Assembly: GCF_000620805.1 (NCBI RefSeq)
Contig: NZ_KK211187.1
Coordinates: 2,977,389 to 3,041,388 of the forward strand
From: Exiguobacterium undae DSM 14481
Lineage (GTDB): Bacteria > Bacillota > Bacilli > Exiguobacteriales > Exiguobacteriaceae
Direction of reading: 5' to 3'
DNA: 64,000 nucleotides
Made by a program: the position numbers and the translations under genes. Below the pieces are notes generated by a model that saw nothing but the letters and a program-made list of their open reading frames with translations, made no database searches and was not told where the DNA came from. Positions 27,103 through 36,205 of this stretch are shown here, piece after piece; positions within the stretch are counted from its first letter, which is position 1, and each line of letters opens with the position of its first letter.

Positions 27103-27643
27103 ATTTACCTGTTGCTTTTAAATCCCCCGTGCCAAAATCAGCATCAAAGGCGCGACACCAGATGACGACACGACTGTATTTCATCAAATCGACGTTTTTC
27201 GGGAGGACGTAGTTTTGGTCTCCCTGATTCCCTTTTAGCGCTCCGAGCCGGATCCCGTCTGCTGTCTCCTTACCTGGCTCGACCAAGTAAACAAACAAGT
27301 CCGGTCCGTTCGTCGTTTGAAAATCTTCGAACCGTAGATACACCGCATCGTCTGCCGGTACCGTTTTAATGTTTCCGGACGTTTGATAATTTTTTTCACC
27401 GTCCACGAACGTTCCGGAGAAGTCAGCCGGTGCTTCTTCGGGAGCCGGTGTTGTAGGTTCCGACTGGTCCGTCTCGGATGCTGGTGTCTCCTCTTCTTGT
27501 TTTACCGTCGAAGAACTCGGCGGCAACTCTTCGTCCACGGCTTGATTCAAGAACAATGGCGACACGAGCCACCAACTCAACGCCAATACACAGACAACCA
27601 CGATTGCCAATATGATTTTTGATCCGTTTCGCACCGTCTTCAC
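27101..27643 (-). CDS. Membrane-anchored DM13-domain protein
   Basis: Extracytoplasmic protein of 180 residues: an N-terminal signal anchor (IILAIVVVCVLALSWWL), a Glu/Pro/Thr-rich linker of about 40 residues, then a DM13 domain from near residue 74. The domain shows its hallmarks LRFEDFQTTNGPDLFVYL, GALKGNQGDQNYVLP and VVIWCRAFDADFG, with the single conserved Cys. DM13 domains have been proposed to take part in redox or hydroxylation reactions; the actual role is unknown. The start is GTG at 27643 with AAGGA six bases upstream. It is probably the last gene of a transcript beginning at the tetR gene. Confidence 0.85.
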   Translation of the reverse strand: MKTVRNGSKIILAIVVVCVLALSWWLVSPLFLNQAVDEELPPSSSTVKQEEETPASETDQSEPTTPAPEEAPADFSGTFVDGEKNYQTSGNIKTVPADDAVYLRFEDFQTTNGPDLFVYLVEPGKETADGIRLGALKGNQGDQNYVLPKNVDLMKYSRVVIWCRAFDADFGTGDLKATGK

Positions 27644-27679
27644 TCCATTCCTTCACTTGAAGAATCCCTGACCGTTCGT

Positions 27680-28132
27680 TTAGCCGTATTGTTTCTGATG
27701 GGCTTTTTTTAACGCTAAATATTCTTCATCCGCCCGAATCAAATCCCACTTTTCTTGAAAAATCTCAGCTGACTTTGCTTTTTCGGGATCAATTTTCCGC
27801 TCGTTTAATTCACCGGTCGCTTTGTTTTTATATTTGCGTCCGCCTTTGTAATTCGTGTACCGGCGCGCCCGTGTGTGTCCCATCTGAATGAACTTCCGCG
27901 CCATGTCCATTCCGACGAAGTCTCCGGCCGCTTTATAATCGAGATACATCTGATAGATTTTTTCAGAAGATTCCTTCGCAATCTCCGGCGTCTTGAATCG
28001 CCAGTGCGGCAAAATTTCTCCTTTATAGGGTTCAACGAGCAGGACACCCTGCTCCCCCCGTCCGACCCGATACTTGTCCGGTTCTTTCCGAAAATCCGTC
28101 GTCTCAAAATCCAAATCGTAATCAAATGCCAT
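27680..28132 (-). CDS. DUF4385-family protein
   Basis: Cytosolic basic protein of 150 residues matching the DUF4385 family: FDYDLDFETTDFRKEPDKYRVGRGEQGVLLVEPYKGEILPHWRFKTPEIA at the N-terminus, then FVGMDMARKFIQMGHTRARRYTNYKGG. Family members are widespread but uncharacterised. ATG at 28132 is chosen over ATG 28138 because GGGAG then lies at 8-nt spacing. It lies 45 nt after the tetR gene and 37 nt before the DM13 gene on the same strand. Confidence 0.8.
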   Translation of the reverse strand: MAFDYDLDFETTDFRKEPDKYRVGRGEQGVLLVEPYKGEILPHWRFKTPEIAKESSEKIYQMYLDYKAAGDFVGMDMARKFIQMGHTRARRYTNYKGGRKYKNKATGELNERKIDPEKAKSAEIFQEKWDLIRADEEYLALKKAHQKQYG

Positions 28133-28177
28133 GCGCATCGCTCCCTTTCCCTAAAGGATTCCCGGGAACAGCCCGCT

Positions 28178-28801
28178 TTAATCGTGTGGATACAGTCCGG
28201 TCGTATAAACAGCCGTCAAGGTTTTCGCAATCTCGTCAATCGTCGCTGTCGTCTCTTCCCGGATGACTTCAAACAGATACATTTCGTTCGCAAAAAACCA
28301 CCCGCGGGCAACGAGTGTCGGATTGAGGTCCGAACGGGCGAGTCCTGTCGCTTGCGCATAACGAATGTCCCGACTGATCCGTTCAATGAAGCGTTCGCGG
28401 ATTTGTTTCCACTTGGTCCGGATCGCATACGATACGCCGATTGCCTGTTCGACGATCCGGAGCAGCTCGCGTTCTTGTTCGGCAAGCTGTAAGAAAGCCG
28501 TCGCCTGCTGTTCGATTTGCTCCCGTGCTTCCTCGGCGGTTCGGGGCTCAAACGGCTGTTCTGCGACCTGATGGAACTGATCCATCACGGTTTCAATCAA
28601 AACGATCAGCAGTTCATCCTTCCCTTCAAAGTGAACGTAGGCCGTTCCGTAGCCTACTCCGGCCCGCTTAATGATTTGTGAAATCGTCGTCGTTTGAAAG
28701 TCGTTTTCAAGAAAAACTTCCCGGGCTGCCACCAACAGTTTTTCCCGCGTCCGGATCGTCCGAAGATGCCGTTTATCGATTTTCATGTCGTCTGAGTTCA
28801 T
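28178..28801 (-). CDS. TetR-family regulator divergent from the kynurenine operon
   Basis: TetR-type repressor of 207 residues. Helix-turn-helix region: RTREKLLVAAREVFLENDFQTTTISQIIKRAGVGYGTAYVHFEGKDELL; the rest is the helical ligand-binding domain. ATG at 28801 follows GAGAGGTGGGG, making the longer reading to 28846 unlikely. It faces kynU across 111 bases holding a perfect ATTGACA-CAA-TGTCAAT palindrome over the kyn -35 element, so it is the likely repressor of tryptophan breakdown, released by tryptophan, kynurenine or another ligand (inference). Confidence 0.88.
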   Translation of the reverse strand: MNSDDMKIDKRHLRTIRTREKLLVAAREVFLENDFQTTTISQIIKRAGVGYGTAYVHFEGKDELLIVLIETVMDQFHQVAEQPFEPRTAEEAREQIEQQATAFLQLAEQERELLRIVEQAIGVSYAIRTKWKQIRERFIERISRDIRYAQATGLARSDLNPTLVARGWFFANEMYLFEVIREETTATIDEIAKTLTAVYTTGLYPHD

Positions 28802-28838
28802 GATTTTCCCCACCTCTCCTGCTTCTCTATCCGATAAT

Positions 28839-28855
28839 ATTGACACAATGTCAAT
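28839..28855. promoter_or_regulatory. Candidate TetR operator of the kyn operon
   Basis: ATTGACA-CAA-TGTCAAT has perfect 7-bp arms. Its left arm contains the TTGACA -35 box read toward kynU. Confidence 0.65.
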
Positions 28856-28869
28856 TTGTTTGCTACGCT
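28840..28869 (+). promoter_or_regulatory. Promoter of the kynU operon
   Basis: TTGACA (28840-28845) lies 18 bp before TACGCT (28864-28869), which is preceded by TGC, an extended -10. Confidence 0.55.
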
Positions 28870-28912
28870 TTTGTCAAAATTGATTACTGATTCATTTTAA
28901 GGAGGAACGGAC

Positions 28913-30190
28913 ATGCCATTGACCGCTAAGCGTGAAGAAGCAATCGAACGAGACGAACAGGATCGACTGGCCCCTTACCGGAACGAATTTTATCTGCAGG
29001 AGGGCTCGATTTACATGGACGGCAATTCACTTGGATTGTTGTCAAAACGTGCGGAAGCGACGTTGCTGGAATCGCTCGCCGATTGGCGGGAACTTGGGAT
29101 TGACGGTTGGATGAAAGGACGCCATCCGTGGTTTGAACTGTCGGAAAAACTGGCTGCCTTAAACGCACCGCTCGTCGGTGGAAGCGCGGATGAAGTCATG
29201 GTGACCGGTTCGACGACGGTCAATCTGCATCAACTCGTGGCAACGTTTTTTGCCCCGTCCGGACAACGGACAAAGATTTTAGCCGACAGCTTAACATTCC
29301 CGTCTGATATTTATGCGCTCCAAAGCCAGTTGCGGTTGCGCGGACTCGATCCGGCAGAACATCTCGTCCAAGCCGAGAGTCGTGACGGACGATTTCTCGA
29401 TGAAGCGGATATCATTGCCGCGATGACGGAAGAGATTGCGTTGATCGTCTTACCGACCGTCCTGTACCGGAGTGGTCAGATTTTAGATATGGAACGTTTG
29501 ACACGGGAAGCCCATGCCCGCGGTATCTTGATCGGCTTTGACGGCTGTCATTCCGTCGGTGCGATTCCGCATGCCTTTCATGACTGGGGCGTCGACTTTG
29601 CCTACTGGTGCAACTACAAACATTTAAACGGCGGTCCGGGAACGGTCGGCGGACTCTTTGTCCATGAACGCCATTTCGGCACGTTGCCGGGTCTGACCGG
29701 CTGGTTCGGCTCCCGTAAAGATAAACAGTTTGATATGGATCATACGATGACTCCCGCCGAAAACGCCGGTGCCTTCCAGATCGGAACGCCGCACGTCTTG
29801 AGCCTTGCCCCGCAAATCGGTGCACTCGAGCTGTTTGCAGAAGTCGGGATTGAAGCGGTCCGGACAAAGTCACTCGCACTGACGGACTACATGATGACGC
29901 TCGTCGATCAGGAATTGACGCCGTATGGCTTTGTGATCGGGAATCCGCGTGACGACAAACGGCGTGGTGCTCACTTGAGTCTCGAACATCCGGAAGCGGC
30001 ACGGATCTGTAAAGCATTGAAGGCACATCACGTCATTCCTGATTTCCGGGCACCGAATATTGTCCGCCTGGCCCCTGTTGCCTTGTATAATAAGTTTGAA
30101 GATGTCTATGAGGTCGTCTCAATTTTGAAAACGATCATGGATGAAAAACAATATGAACAATTTAAGAACGAACGCGAAGTCGTCGCGTAA
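28913..30190 (+). CDS. kynU: Kynureninase KynU
   Basis: PLP-dependent enzyme splitting L-kynurenine into anthranilate and L-alanine. At 425 residues it is normal length. The N-terminal [12 protein letters not shown], the substrate-region WFELSEKLA, the PLP-pairing Asp block [13 protein letters not shown] and the Schiff-base Lys in [13 protein letters not shown] all match kynureninases. AAGGAGGAACGGAC precedes the ATG. It is the first gene of kynU-permease-kynA-kynB, so the operon ends at anthranilate; no later anthranilate catabolic gene is nearby. Confidence 0.95.
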   Translation: MPLTAKREEAIERDEQDRLAPYRNEFYLQEGSIYMDGNSLGLLSKRAEATLLESLADWRELGIDGWMKGRHPWFELSEKLAALNAPLVGGSADEVMVTGSTTVNLHQLVATFFAPSGQRTKILADSLTFPSDIYALQSQLRLRGLDPAEHLVQAESRDGRFLDEADIIAAMTEEIALIVLPTVLYRSGQILDMERLTREAHARGILIGFDGCHSVGAIPHAFHDWGVDFAYWCNYKHLNGGPGTVGGLFVHERHFGTLPGLTGWFGSRKDKQFDMDHTMTPAENAGAFQIGTPHVLSLAPQIGALELFAEVGIEAVRTKSLALTDYMMTLVDQELTPYGFVIGNPRDDKRRGAHLSLEHPEAARICKALKAHHVIPDFRAPNIVRLAPVALYNKFEDVYEVVSILKTIMDEKQYEQFKNEREVVA

Positions 30191-30199
30191 GGAGGAATT

Positions 30200-31582
30200 A
30201 TGAAAGAACACCCTACTGAACTACGGCGTGATTTAAAAACACGCCAACTGACGATGATTGCGATGGGTTGTGCGATTGGAACAGGACTCTTTCTCGGAAG
30301 CGGTCTCGCCATCAGTCTCGCCGGACCAAGCGTCCTCGTCAGTTATGCGATCGGCGCCTTCATCGTCCTGCTGTTGATGGGTTGCCTCGCAGAAATGACC
30401 GTCGCCCACCCGACCTCCGGCTCATTCGGAACGATTGCCGAACAATACATCAGTCCGTATGCCGGATTTCTTGTCCGCTACTCCTACTGGGTGGCAAACG
30501 TCCTGGCGATCGGCGTTGAAGTCAGTGCGATCGCCATCTATATGAAATATTGGTTCCCGGATGTTCCCGGGTACGTCTGGATTTTAGTCTTTGCGGTAGC
30601 CTTGATTTATATCAACGCCACGACCGTCAATACGTTTGCGACGTTTGAATACTGGTTCTCCGTCATTAAGATCAGTGCGATTTTAATGTTCATGATTCTC
30701 GGTGCCTATCTGGTCTTCGGCAGCAACTCACCGGACATCGGACCACAAAACTTCACGAACGACGGCGGATTCCTGCCGTTTGGTTTTTCCGGTCTCTGGA
30801 TTGCCGTCTTCATCTCGTTGTTTAGTTTTCTCGGAACGGAACTGATTGCCGTCACGGCCGGCGAAGCGAAAGATCCGGACGTCGCGGTCCCAAAAGCGCT
30901 GAAGGCCACCGTCTTCCGCTTATCGACGTTTTATGTCATCACGATTGCCTTGATGCTGATGATCGTGCCGTGGCAACAGGCGGGCGGCGTTGATCAAAGC
31001 CCGTTCGTCAAAGTGATGGAGATGTTATCGATTCCCGGAGCTGCCGGCATCATGAACTTCATCATCCTGACGGCTGCCTTGTCCGCGATGAACAGTCAGT
31101 TGTATGCGTCGACACGCATGATGTACTCGTTGTCGAAAGCAACGTACGCACCGCGGATTTTCAGCCGCTTGAATACGAAAGGTGTTCCCTTGTTTGCGCT
31201 TGCCGTCTCGACACTGGGGATTTTCCTCGCCGCTGTCATCAGTAGCCAGTCGAGCGTGTCTTATCCGTTCATGATGGGGATTTCGATGTTCGGAGCAATC
31301 TTCACCTGGTTCATGATTTTCATCTCCCACCTCTATTTCCGGAAAGCCTGGGAACGGGATGGTGGGCGGAAACTGCCGGTCCGCATGATGGGCTATCCGT
31401 ACTTGACGGCACTCGGGGCCATCCTGCTGTTTGCCCTCGTCATCACGACCTGGTTCACGGATTTCCAAATCGTCTTGAAATTCGGAGTTCCATGGTTACT
31501 GTTCTTGACGATTGCCTATGTTTTTTGGAAACGCAACAATCCGCCGCAAGCGGATCAAACGAACCGTTCACAATCACTTTGA
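30200..31582 (+). CDS. Amino acid permease of the kynurenine operon
   Basis: APC-superfamily (AAT-type) transporter of 460 residues with about 12 helices. Helix 1 carries IAMGCAIGTGLFLGSG and the helix-6/loop region reads FLGTELIAVTAGEAKDPDVAVPKALK. It starts 9 nt after kynU with GGAGGAATT before the ATG and sits between kynU and kynA, so tryptophan or kynurenine is the probable cargo. That assignment rests on context only. Confidence 0.85.
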   Translation: MKEHPTELRRDLKTRQLTMIAMGCAIGTGLFLGSGLAISLAGPSVLVSYAIGAFIVLLLMGCLAEMTVAHPTSGSFGTIAEQYISPYAGFLVRYSYWVANVLAIGVEVSAIAIYMKYWFPDVPGYVWILVFAVALIYINATTVNTFATFEYWFSVIKISAILMFMILGAYLVFGSNSPDIGPQNFTNDGGFLPFGFSGLWIAVFISLFSFLGTELIAVTAGEAKDPDVAVPKALKATVFRLSTFYVITIALMLMIVPWQQAGGVDQSPFVKVMEMLSIPGAAGIMNFIILTAALSAMNSQLYASTRMMYSLSKATYAPRIFSRLNTKGVPLFALAVSTLGIFLAAVISSQSSVSYPFMMGISMFGAIFTWFMIFISHLYFRKAWERDGGRKLPVRMMGYPYLTALGAILLFALVITTWFTDFQIVLKFGVPWLLFLTIAYVFWKRNNPPQADQTNRSQSL

Positions 31583-31602
31583 TGTAAAGGGGATCGATTG
31601 GA

Positions 31603-32442
31603 ATGAAACAGACGGATGCGACACAAATTGAAGAAACGATTCAAACCGACTTCAAAAAAGATATGTCTTACGGGGATTATTTACAGCTCGACTCACTTTT
31701 GATGAGCCAGCAACGCTTATCGGACCACCATGATGAGATGCTGTTCATCGTCATCCATCAGACAAGCGAGCTGTGGATGAAGTTGATTTTGCATGAGATG
31801 ACGGCCGCCACTAAAGCGATTGCCGACGATCAGCTCGAGCGGTCGTTTAAGATGCTCGCCCGAATCTCGAAAATTCAACAACAACTGATTCAATCATGGA
31901 GTGTCCTGTCGACGCTGACACCGGCTGAGTATCTGGAGTTCCGTGATTCGCTTGGACATTCGTCGGGATTCCAGTCGTACCAAAACCGGCAAATCGAGTT
32001 TGCCCTCGGCTTTAAGAATGCACAGATGCTTCGGGTCTATGAGCATGAAACGGCGCTGTTCGCTCAATTGACGGCAGACTTGAAGACACCAAGCATCTAT
32101 GACGAGACCGTGCGGGCGATGAAACGACGCGGCTTGCCGATTGATGCGGCGATCCTCAACCGGGATGTCACGCAAGACTGGGAAGCCGACGCGAGTGTTG
32201 AAGCGGCCTGGGCCATCGTCTATCAAGACGTCGAACAGTACTGGGATTTATATGAACTTGGTGAAAAGTTACTCGATATCGGCAGTCAGCAACAAATGTG
32301 GCGCTTTAACCACATGAGCACCGTCGAACGGATCATCGGTCAAAAACCGGGCACAGGCGGTTCATCCGGTGTCAGTTACCTGCGCCGGGTGCTCGACCAC
32401 CGGTTCTTCCCGGAACTCTGGTCGGTCCGGACAAAACTTTGA
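31603..32442 (+). CDS. kynA: Tryptophan 2,3-dioxygenase KynA
   Basis: Heme enzyme converting L-tryptophan and O2 to N-formylkynurenine, 279 residues. The active-site block is [19 protein letters not shown] (His52 equals the catalytic His55 of the Xanthomonas enzyme), followed by [17 protein letters not shown] with the substrate-carboxylate Arg, and [26 protein letters not shown] with the proximal heme His. AAGGGG lies before the ATG. It is third in the operon and 13 nt upstream of kynB. Confidence 0.96.
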   Translation: MKQTDATQIEETIQTDFKKDMSYGDYLQLDSLLMSQQRLSDHHDEMLFIVIHQTSELWMKLILHEMTAATKAIADDQLERSFKMLARISKIQQQLIQSWSVLSTLTPAEYLEFRDSLGHSSGFQSYQNRQIEFALGFKNAQMLRVYEHETALFAQLTADLKTPSIYDETVRAMKRRGLPIDAAILNRDVTQDWEADASVEAAWAIVYQDVEQYWDLYELGEKLLDIGSQQQMWRFNHMSTVERIIGQKPGTGGSSGVSYLRRVLDHRFFPELWSVRTKL

Positions 32443-32455
32443 GGAGGAATGTGAA

Positions 32456-33079
32456 ATGAACCGTTGGATTGATGTCTCACAACCGTTAACCTCGTCGATT
32501 ACGACATGGCCGGGCGATACGAAGTTCAATTACACGATCAATTGGAGTAAAGCCGACACCGGTTCCGTCAACGTCGGTCAAGTCACGATGAGTCTGCATA
32601 CCGGCACCCACATCGACGCACCGTTTCACTTTGACGATTCCGGTCAAAAAGTGATTGATCTTGATCCGGACCTCTATATCGGCCATGCCCGCGTCATCTA
32701 TCTGCCCGGTCGAACAGAGATTATCGCAAGTGACCTTGATGCGTTTGATTTAACCGATGTCCGCCGACTGATCATCAAAACGGACGGCTGGGTCGATAAG
32801 TCGATTTTCCCGGAAACGATTCCGGTCCTGACACCGAGTCTTGCCGAACGTCTCGGAGCACTCGGCATCGAATTGATTGGACTTGATTTGCCGTCTGTTG
32901 ACGCGATCGACAGTAAAGAGATGAGTGCCCACCATGCCCTCGCAGCACACGGTGTCCACATCCTGGAGGGGCTCGTGCTCGATGCGATCACACCGGGTGA
33001 CTATCATCTAAACGCCGTTCCGCTTCCGCTCGTCGACGGTGACGGCAGTCCTGTCCGTGCGTTGATGCGACCGTATTAA
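32456..33079 (+). CDS. kynB: Kynurenine formamidase KynB
   Basis: Metal-dependent cyclase-family hydrolase of 207 residues that hydrolyses N-formylkynurenine to kynurenine and formate. The metal-binding signature HTGTHIDAPFHF is at residues 48-59; further family blocks are IGLDLPSVDAIDSKEMSAHHALAAHGVHILEGL. ATG at 32456 follows GAGGAGGAATGTGAA; an in-frame extension into kynA is not needed. It is the last gene of the operon, followed by a terminator. Confidence 0.95.
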   Translation: MNRWIDVSQPLTSSITTWPGDTKFNYTINWSKADTGSVNVGQVTMSLHTGTHIDAPFHFDDSGQKVIDLDPDLYIGHARVIYLPGRTEIIASDLDAFDLTDVRRLIIKTDGWVDKSIFPETIPVLTPSLAERLGALGIELIGLDLPSVDAIDSKEMSAHHALAAHGVHILEGLVLDAITPGDYHLNAVPLPLVDGDGSPVRALMRPY

Positions 33080-33124
33080 AAAAACCGACAGAATTCTCTT
33101 CCAAGAGCTTTCTGTCGGTTTTTT
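33080..33124. terminator. Bidirectional terminator after kynB
   Basis: AAAACCGACAGAA pairs with TTCTGTCGGTTTT, with an inner CTC/GAG, and T-runs on both strands; it serves kynB and the convergent hydrolase gene. Confidence 0.85.
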
Positions 33125-33774
33125 CAGTTTTCCTTAACCGATACGGGGAATAAAACTTCTTCCGTCCGTTGCATCATCTGTCCGAGTACTTGAAGGGACG
33201 GACCGACCTCAAAATCGAGATCAAGGGAATGATTGGCCCCCTTGATTTTTTCTAGTACGAGGTTCGAGCTGCGACAACGTTCAAATGCTTCCGGACTGTA
33301 CTGATGATCCTGATCCCCGATGACCAGTAACCCGGGCTGCCGGCTGTTCGCAATCGCTTCGACGATTGCCGGATCTTTTAACAAGGGTGTCAGCAAAACG
33401 ATTGTCGCATCCGGAAAAAGTCCCCGCCGGATCAAGGAAACCAGAGGTACTGTTCCAAGTGATTTGGCAATGAAGTGAATCGTTTTATATGTACGTGGCC
33501 GTAACACCTCATCGATGACCGCTTCAATCCGCCGACTCATCTCCGCATCTCCCTGCTCGTCCGGCAAACTGAACAGGTCGTCCGAGACATACTGAATCTC
33601 GATCACGTTGACTCCCCGCTTTAGTAACATCATCCGACTGAAGTAAAAGTACGGATGGTCATAGGCATAGCCTGCGCCGGACAACATAAAACAGACCTCG
33701 TTCGAATCGGAATAATAATGATTATAGGCAATCGCTTGATCCCCCACTTGTGTCTGACAGCGGCGAATTTCCAT
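33124..33774 (-). CDS. Alpha/beta-hydrolase-like protein
   Basis: Protein of 216 residues with a likely alpha/beta-hydrolase fold. The nucleophile elbow reads HFIAKSLGTVPL (AxSxG instead of GxSxG), the acid may be in VIGDQDHQYSP and the His is in IKGANHSLD near residue 180. The N-terminal part contains LSGAGYAYDHPYFYFSRMMLL. The order of motifs fits a small esterase- or dienelactone-hydrolase-like protein. AAAGGGGGAGCACC precedes the ATG. Convergent with kynB but not part of that operon; the substrate is unknown. Confidence 0.7.
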   Translation of the reverse strand: MEIRRCQTQVGDQAIAYNHYYSDSNEVCFMLSGAGYAYDHPYFYFSRMMLLKRGVNVIEIQYVSDDLFSLPDEQGDAEMSRRIEAVIDEVLRPRTYKTIHFIAKSLGTVPLVSLIRRGLFPDATIVLLTPLLKDPAIVEAIANSRQPGLLVIGDQDHQYSPEAFERCRSSNLVLEKIKGANHSLDLDFEVGPSLQVLGQMMQRTEEVLFPVSVKEN

Positions 33775-33925
33775 TGGTGCTCCCCCTTTAAATTTTTCCT
33801 TACTTTACCATCAGATACTTAAATCGTCCATTAAAATCCCATTTCCCTATCGTCCTAGCTTTTGCCCTTGTCCGGTCAGGCAATCGAGTACACTAAAACT
33901 ACTACATCTTTTCCAGGAGGTTCTC

Positions 33926-34417
33926 ATGCCGATTCGCTATTTTTCACGCCTCTCGATTGGTTTACTGTTGCTTGCAGCCGGTTGCTTTTGTTTTGGTTAT
34001 GTCATGACACCCTATCCGCATCAATCGTCCGGCAATGGCAATCCCGCTCTCCTGTTGATTCCGCTTCTCCTGGTACTGGCTATATTTACTACAATTACGA
34101 TGGCACGTCTGTTCCTGCACCTTGCGTTTCGTCCGATTTGGCTGATGTTTATGACGCTGCTAAGCGGACTGTACCTCATCGGCGGTTCGTTGTATCAAAT
34201 CATCCGGTACCAAGCTTATCAAGAAGAGCTGATCCGGATCGTCGTAGAGAACACGGATGATTTTGAGTATGCCGAGTCCCTCACCGACGCATTTAGTATC
34301 TTCATGAATGCTCAAGTGTTTAATCTCAATACTTTTTTCTTGTATGTTTGTCTGATTGTCATCTTAAGCAGCCTGACTGTTGGATCAAAGCGTCTGTTAT
34401 CAAAACTCCGTTTTTAA
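33926..34417 (+). CDS. Four-helix membrane protein, unknown
   Basis: Hypothetical protein of 163 residues. Hydrophobic segments are SIGLLLLAAGCFCFGYVM, ALLLIPLLLVLAIFTTITMA, LMFMTLLSGLYLIGGSLY and FFLYVCLIVILSSLTV; the third and fourth are separated by an acidic loop (ENTDDFEYAESLTDAF). The LLAAGC stretch resembles a lipobox but is followed by more hydrophobic residues, so a membrane segment is likelier. CAGGAGG lies 6 nt before the ATG. No family recognised. Confidence 0.65.
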   Translation: MPIRYFSRLSIGLLLLAAGCFCFGYVMTPYPHQSSGNGNPALLLIPLLLVLAIFTTITMARLFLHLAFRPIWLMFMTLLSGLYLIGGSLYQIIRYQAYQEELIRIVVENTDDFEYAESLTDAFSIFMNAQVFNLNTFFLYVCLIVILSSLTVGSKRLLSKLRF

Positions 34418-34438
34418 ATAGCCAGCTATGATTCCACA

Positions 34439-34484
34439 AAAAAAGCCACATCCCACGCTGACAAAGCGAAGGATGTGGCTTTTG
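34439..34484. terminator. Terminator shared by the membrane protein gene and cydC
   Basis: AAAAGCCACATCC pairs with GGATGTGGCTTTT; the longer T-run is on the minus strand, after cydC. Confidence 0.82.
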
Positions 34485-34486
34485 GT

Positions 34487-36205
34487 TCAGCGGACCAGTT
34501 GATCCGGTGTAAAGACTGACTGTTCAACTTGTTTTAAAGCATAAAAAGCACCTTGTCGTGCCATCAAATCGGCATACGTGCCAACTTCGACGACTTGACC
34601 TTGCTCCATGACAACGATTTGGTCCATCTCCTCGAGTCCTGCGAGACGGTGACTGACCAGCAACAACGTTGCATCCGCCGCACGTGCGAACAAGTGCTGT
34701 AAGATGGTCTGTTCCGTCAAGGCATCGACCGATGAGGTCGGTTCGTCGAGCAGGTAGAGCGGAGCTTGTCGTAAGAAAATCCGGGCAATCGCCAGCCGTT
34801 GTTTTTCACCGCCGGACAGGTTTTCCCCTTTTTCGAGCACCCGGTCGTCTAGAGCGAGCAACGAAAGACCCACTTGATTCAGTGCTTCAATCATCTGATC
34901 ATCCGTTGCCTCGCTACTGGCCAGCTTCAAATTGTCGCGGATCGTTCCATAAAAGAAATGGTTTTGTTGCAAGACGACATTCGACTGTCGCCATACTGCT
35001 TCCGGATCAATCTCTTGACCTGGCGTTCCTTCAATCCGGATCCCGTCTGCCGGATACATGCGCAACAACAGTTGCAGTAAGGTCGATTTCCCAGAGCCGC
35101 TCGCTCCGACGACTGCTGTTTTGCTGCCGGCAGGAAACGTCACGCTGACGTCTCGTAAGACCGGACGTTCCTGATCGGGAAACGCAAACGTGACCTGTTC
35201 GGCCCGGAGTTCCGGTGCCCGCGTCAGCTCAAACGGACGATAGTTCGGTTCAACCGTCGCTTCGACCACATCATCGAGCCGTCGCGCCGCGTGGCGGCTG
35301 TCTTCAAAGAAGCCCGGCAAAATCGCCATTGGGGCTGCATTTTCAAACACCGTCAACGAGGTCATGACGAGTAAGGCCAGGAAAACACCTTCGAGCTGAC
35401 CGTCAGCGACCAGATAAGCACCAAGACCAAGGACAATCCAGGAAATGATCAAGGTGGCAAGTGTGTTCCATGCAAGATTCGAGACGGCGTGCAGACCGTT
35501 ACGTTTTTCTTCCGCGACGTATCGCGCTGCGACAGCATTCAGTTCTGCTTCCTTGTTTCCGAGTTGTTGGTAAATCTTTAAGTCCCGGTATCCTTGGAAG
35601 AGTTCCGTCACTTCCGTCGACAGTTCCCCGCGCCGTGCCCGAACGGACCGCGCAAAGCGTTGTTCCCGGTAGGCAAACCAGCCGGGAATGATGAATCCCG
35701 TCAACAGAAGACCGATCACGAGGACAAGCGCAACACTGAGCGAAAAGAAGCTGACGAAAAAGATCGTACAAAGAAAAACGAGCACTAAGATGATCGGTGG
35801 ATAAACAACACGTAGAAACGTATTTTGCAGACTTTCGACATCTCCGACGATTCGTGCGAGCAAGTCGCCGCTCCGGTACTTGGCAAAGATGCCTGGTGCG
35901 AGCGGTTCAAGTCGTTTATAAAACGTCGTTCGTAAATCACTGAGAATCGTAAACGTCGCCCGGTGCGAATAATAGCGTTCGGCGTAACGACTCGCCGCCC
36001 GCGTCAAGCTGGACAGTTTCTGTAAGGCAATCAAGACAGCCAGTGTCTGGATCGGTGGCAACAGTGCTGCTTTCGAGATTAAAAATCCACTTGCCGCAAA
36101 CAACCCGACCGCTGTGACTCCAGCCAGAACACCGAAGAAAATCGAGAAGACGATGTCTCGTTTTTGGTGCAACATCAAGCGAAAAATTCCCATCAACTCT
36201 TTCAT
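34487..36205 (-). CDS. cydC: ABC exporter subunit CydC (thiol reductant / heme export)
   Basis: Half-transporter of 572 residues: six-helix membrane domain (to about residue 300) then ATPase. The Walker A motif is VVGASGSGKST, the signature LSGGEKQRLAIARIFLR and Walker B LYLLDEPTSSVD. With CydD it forms the exporter needed for cytochrome bd assembly; in E. coli it was reported to move glutathione/cysteine and later heme. Its ATG overlaps the cydD stop by four bases. No cydA or cydB is adjacent, unlike the Bacillus cydABCD operon. Confidence 0.9.
   Translation of the reverse strand: MKELMGIFRLMLHQKRDIVFSIFFGVLAGVTAVGLFAASGFLISKAALLPPIQTLAVLIALQKLSSLTRAASRYAERYYSHRATFTILSDLRTTFYKRLEPLAPGIFAKYRSGDLLARIVGDVESLQNTFLRVVYPPIILVLVFLCTIFFVSFFSLSVALVLVIGLLLTGFIIPGWFAYREQRFARSVRARRGELSTEVTELFQGYRDLKIYQQLGNKEAELNAVAARYVAEEKRNGLHAVSNLAWNTLATLIISWIVLGLGAYLVADGQLEGVFLALLVMTSLTVFENAAPMAILPGFFEDSRHAARRLDDVVEATVEPNYRPFELTRAPELRAEQVTFAFPDQERPVLRDVSVTFPAGSKTAVVGASGSGKSTLLQLLLRMYPADGIRIEGTPGQEIDPEAVWRQSNVVLQQNHFFYGTIRDNLKLASSEATDDQMIEALNQVGLSLLALDDRVLEKGENLSGGEKQRLAIARIFLRQAPLYLLDEPTSSVDALTEQTILQHLFARAADATLLLVSHRLAGLEEMDQIVVMEQGQVVEVGTYADLMARQGAFYALKQVEQSVFTPDQLVR

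Noticed and set aside
29412-30026. Minus-strand open frame of 204 codons inside kynU
   Set aside because: Arg/Ser-rich shadow of the kynureninase gene without ribosome site or recognisable motif.
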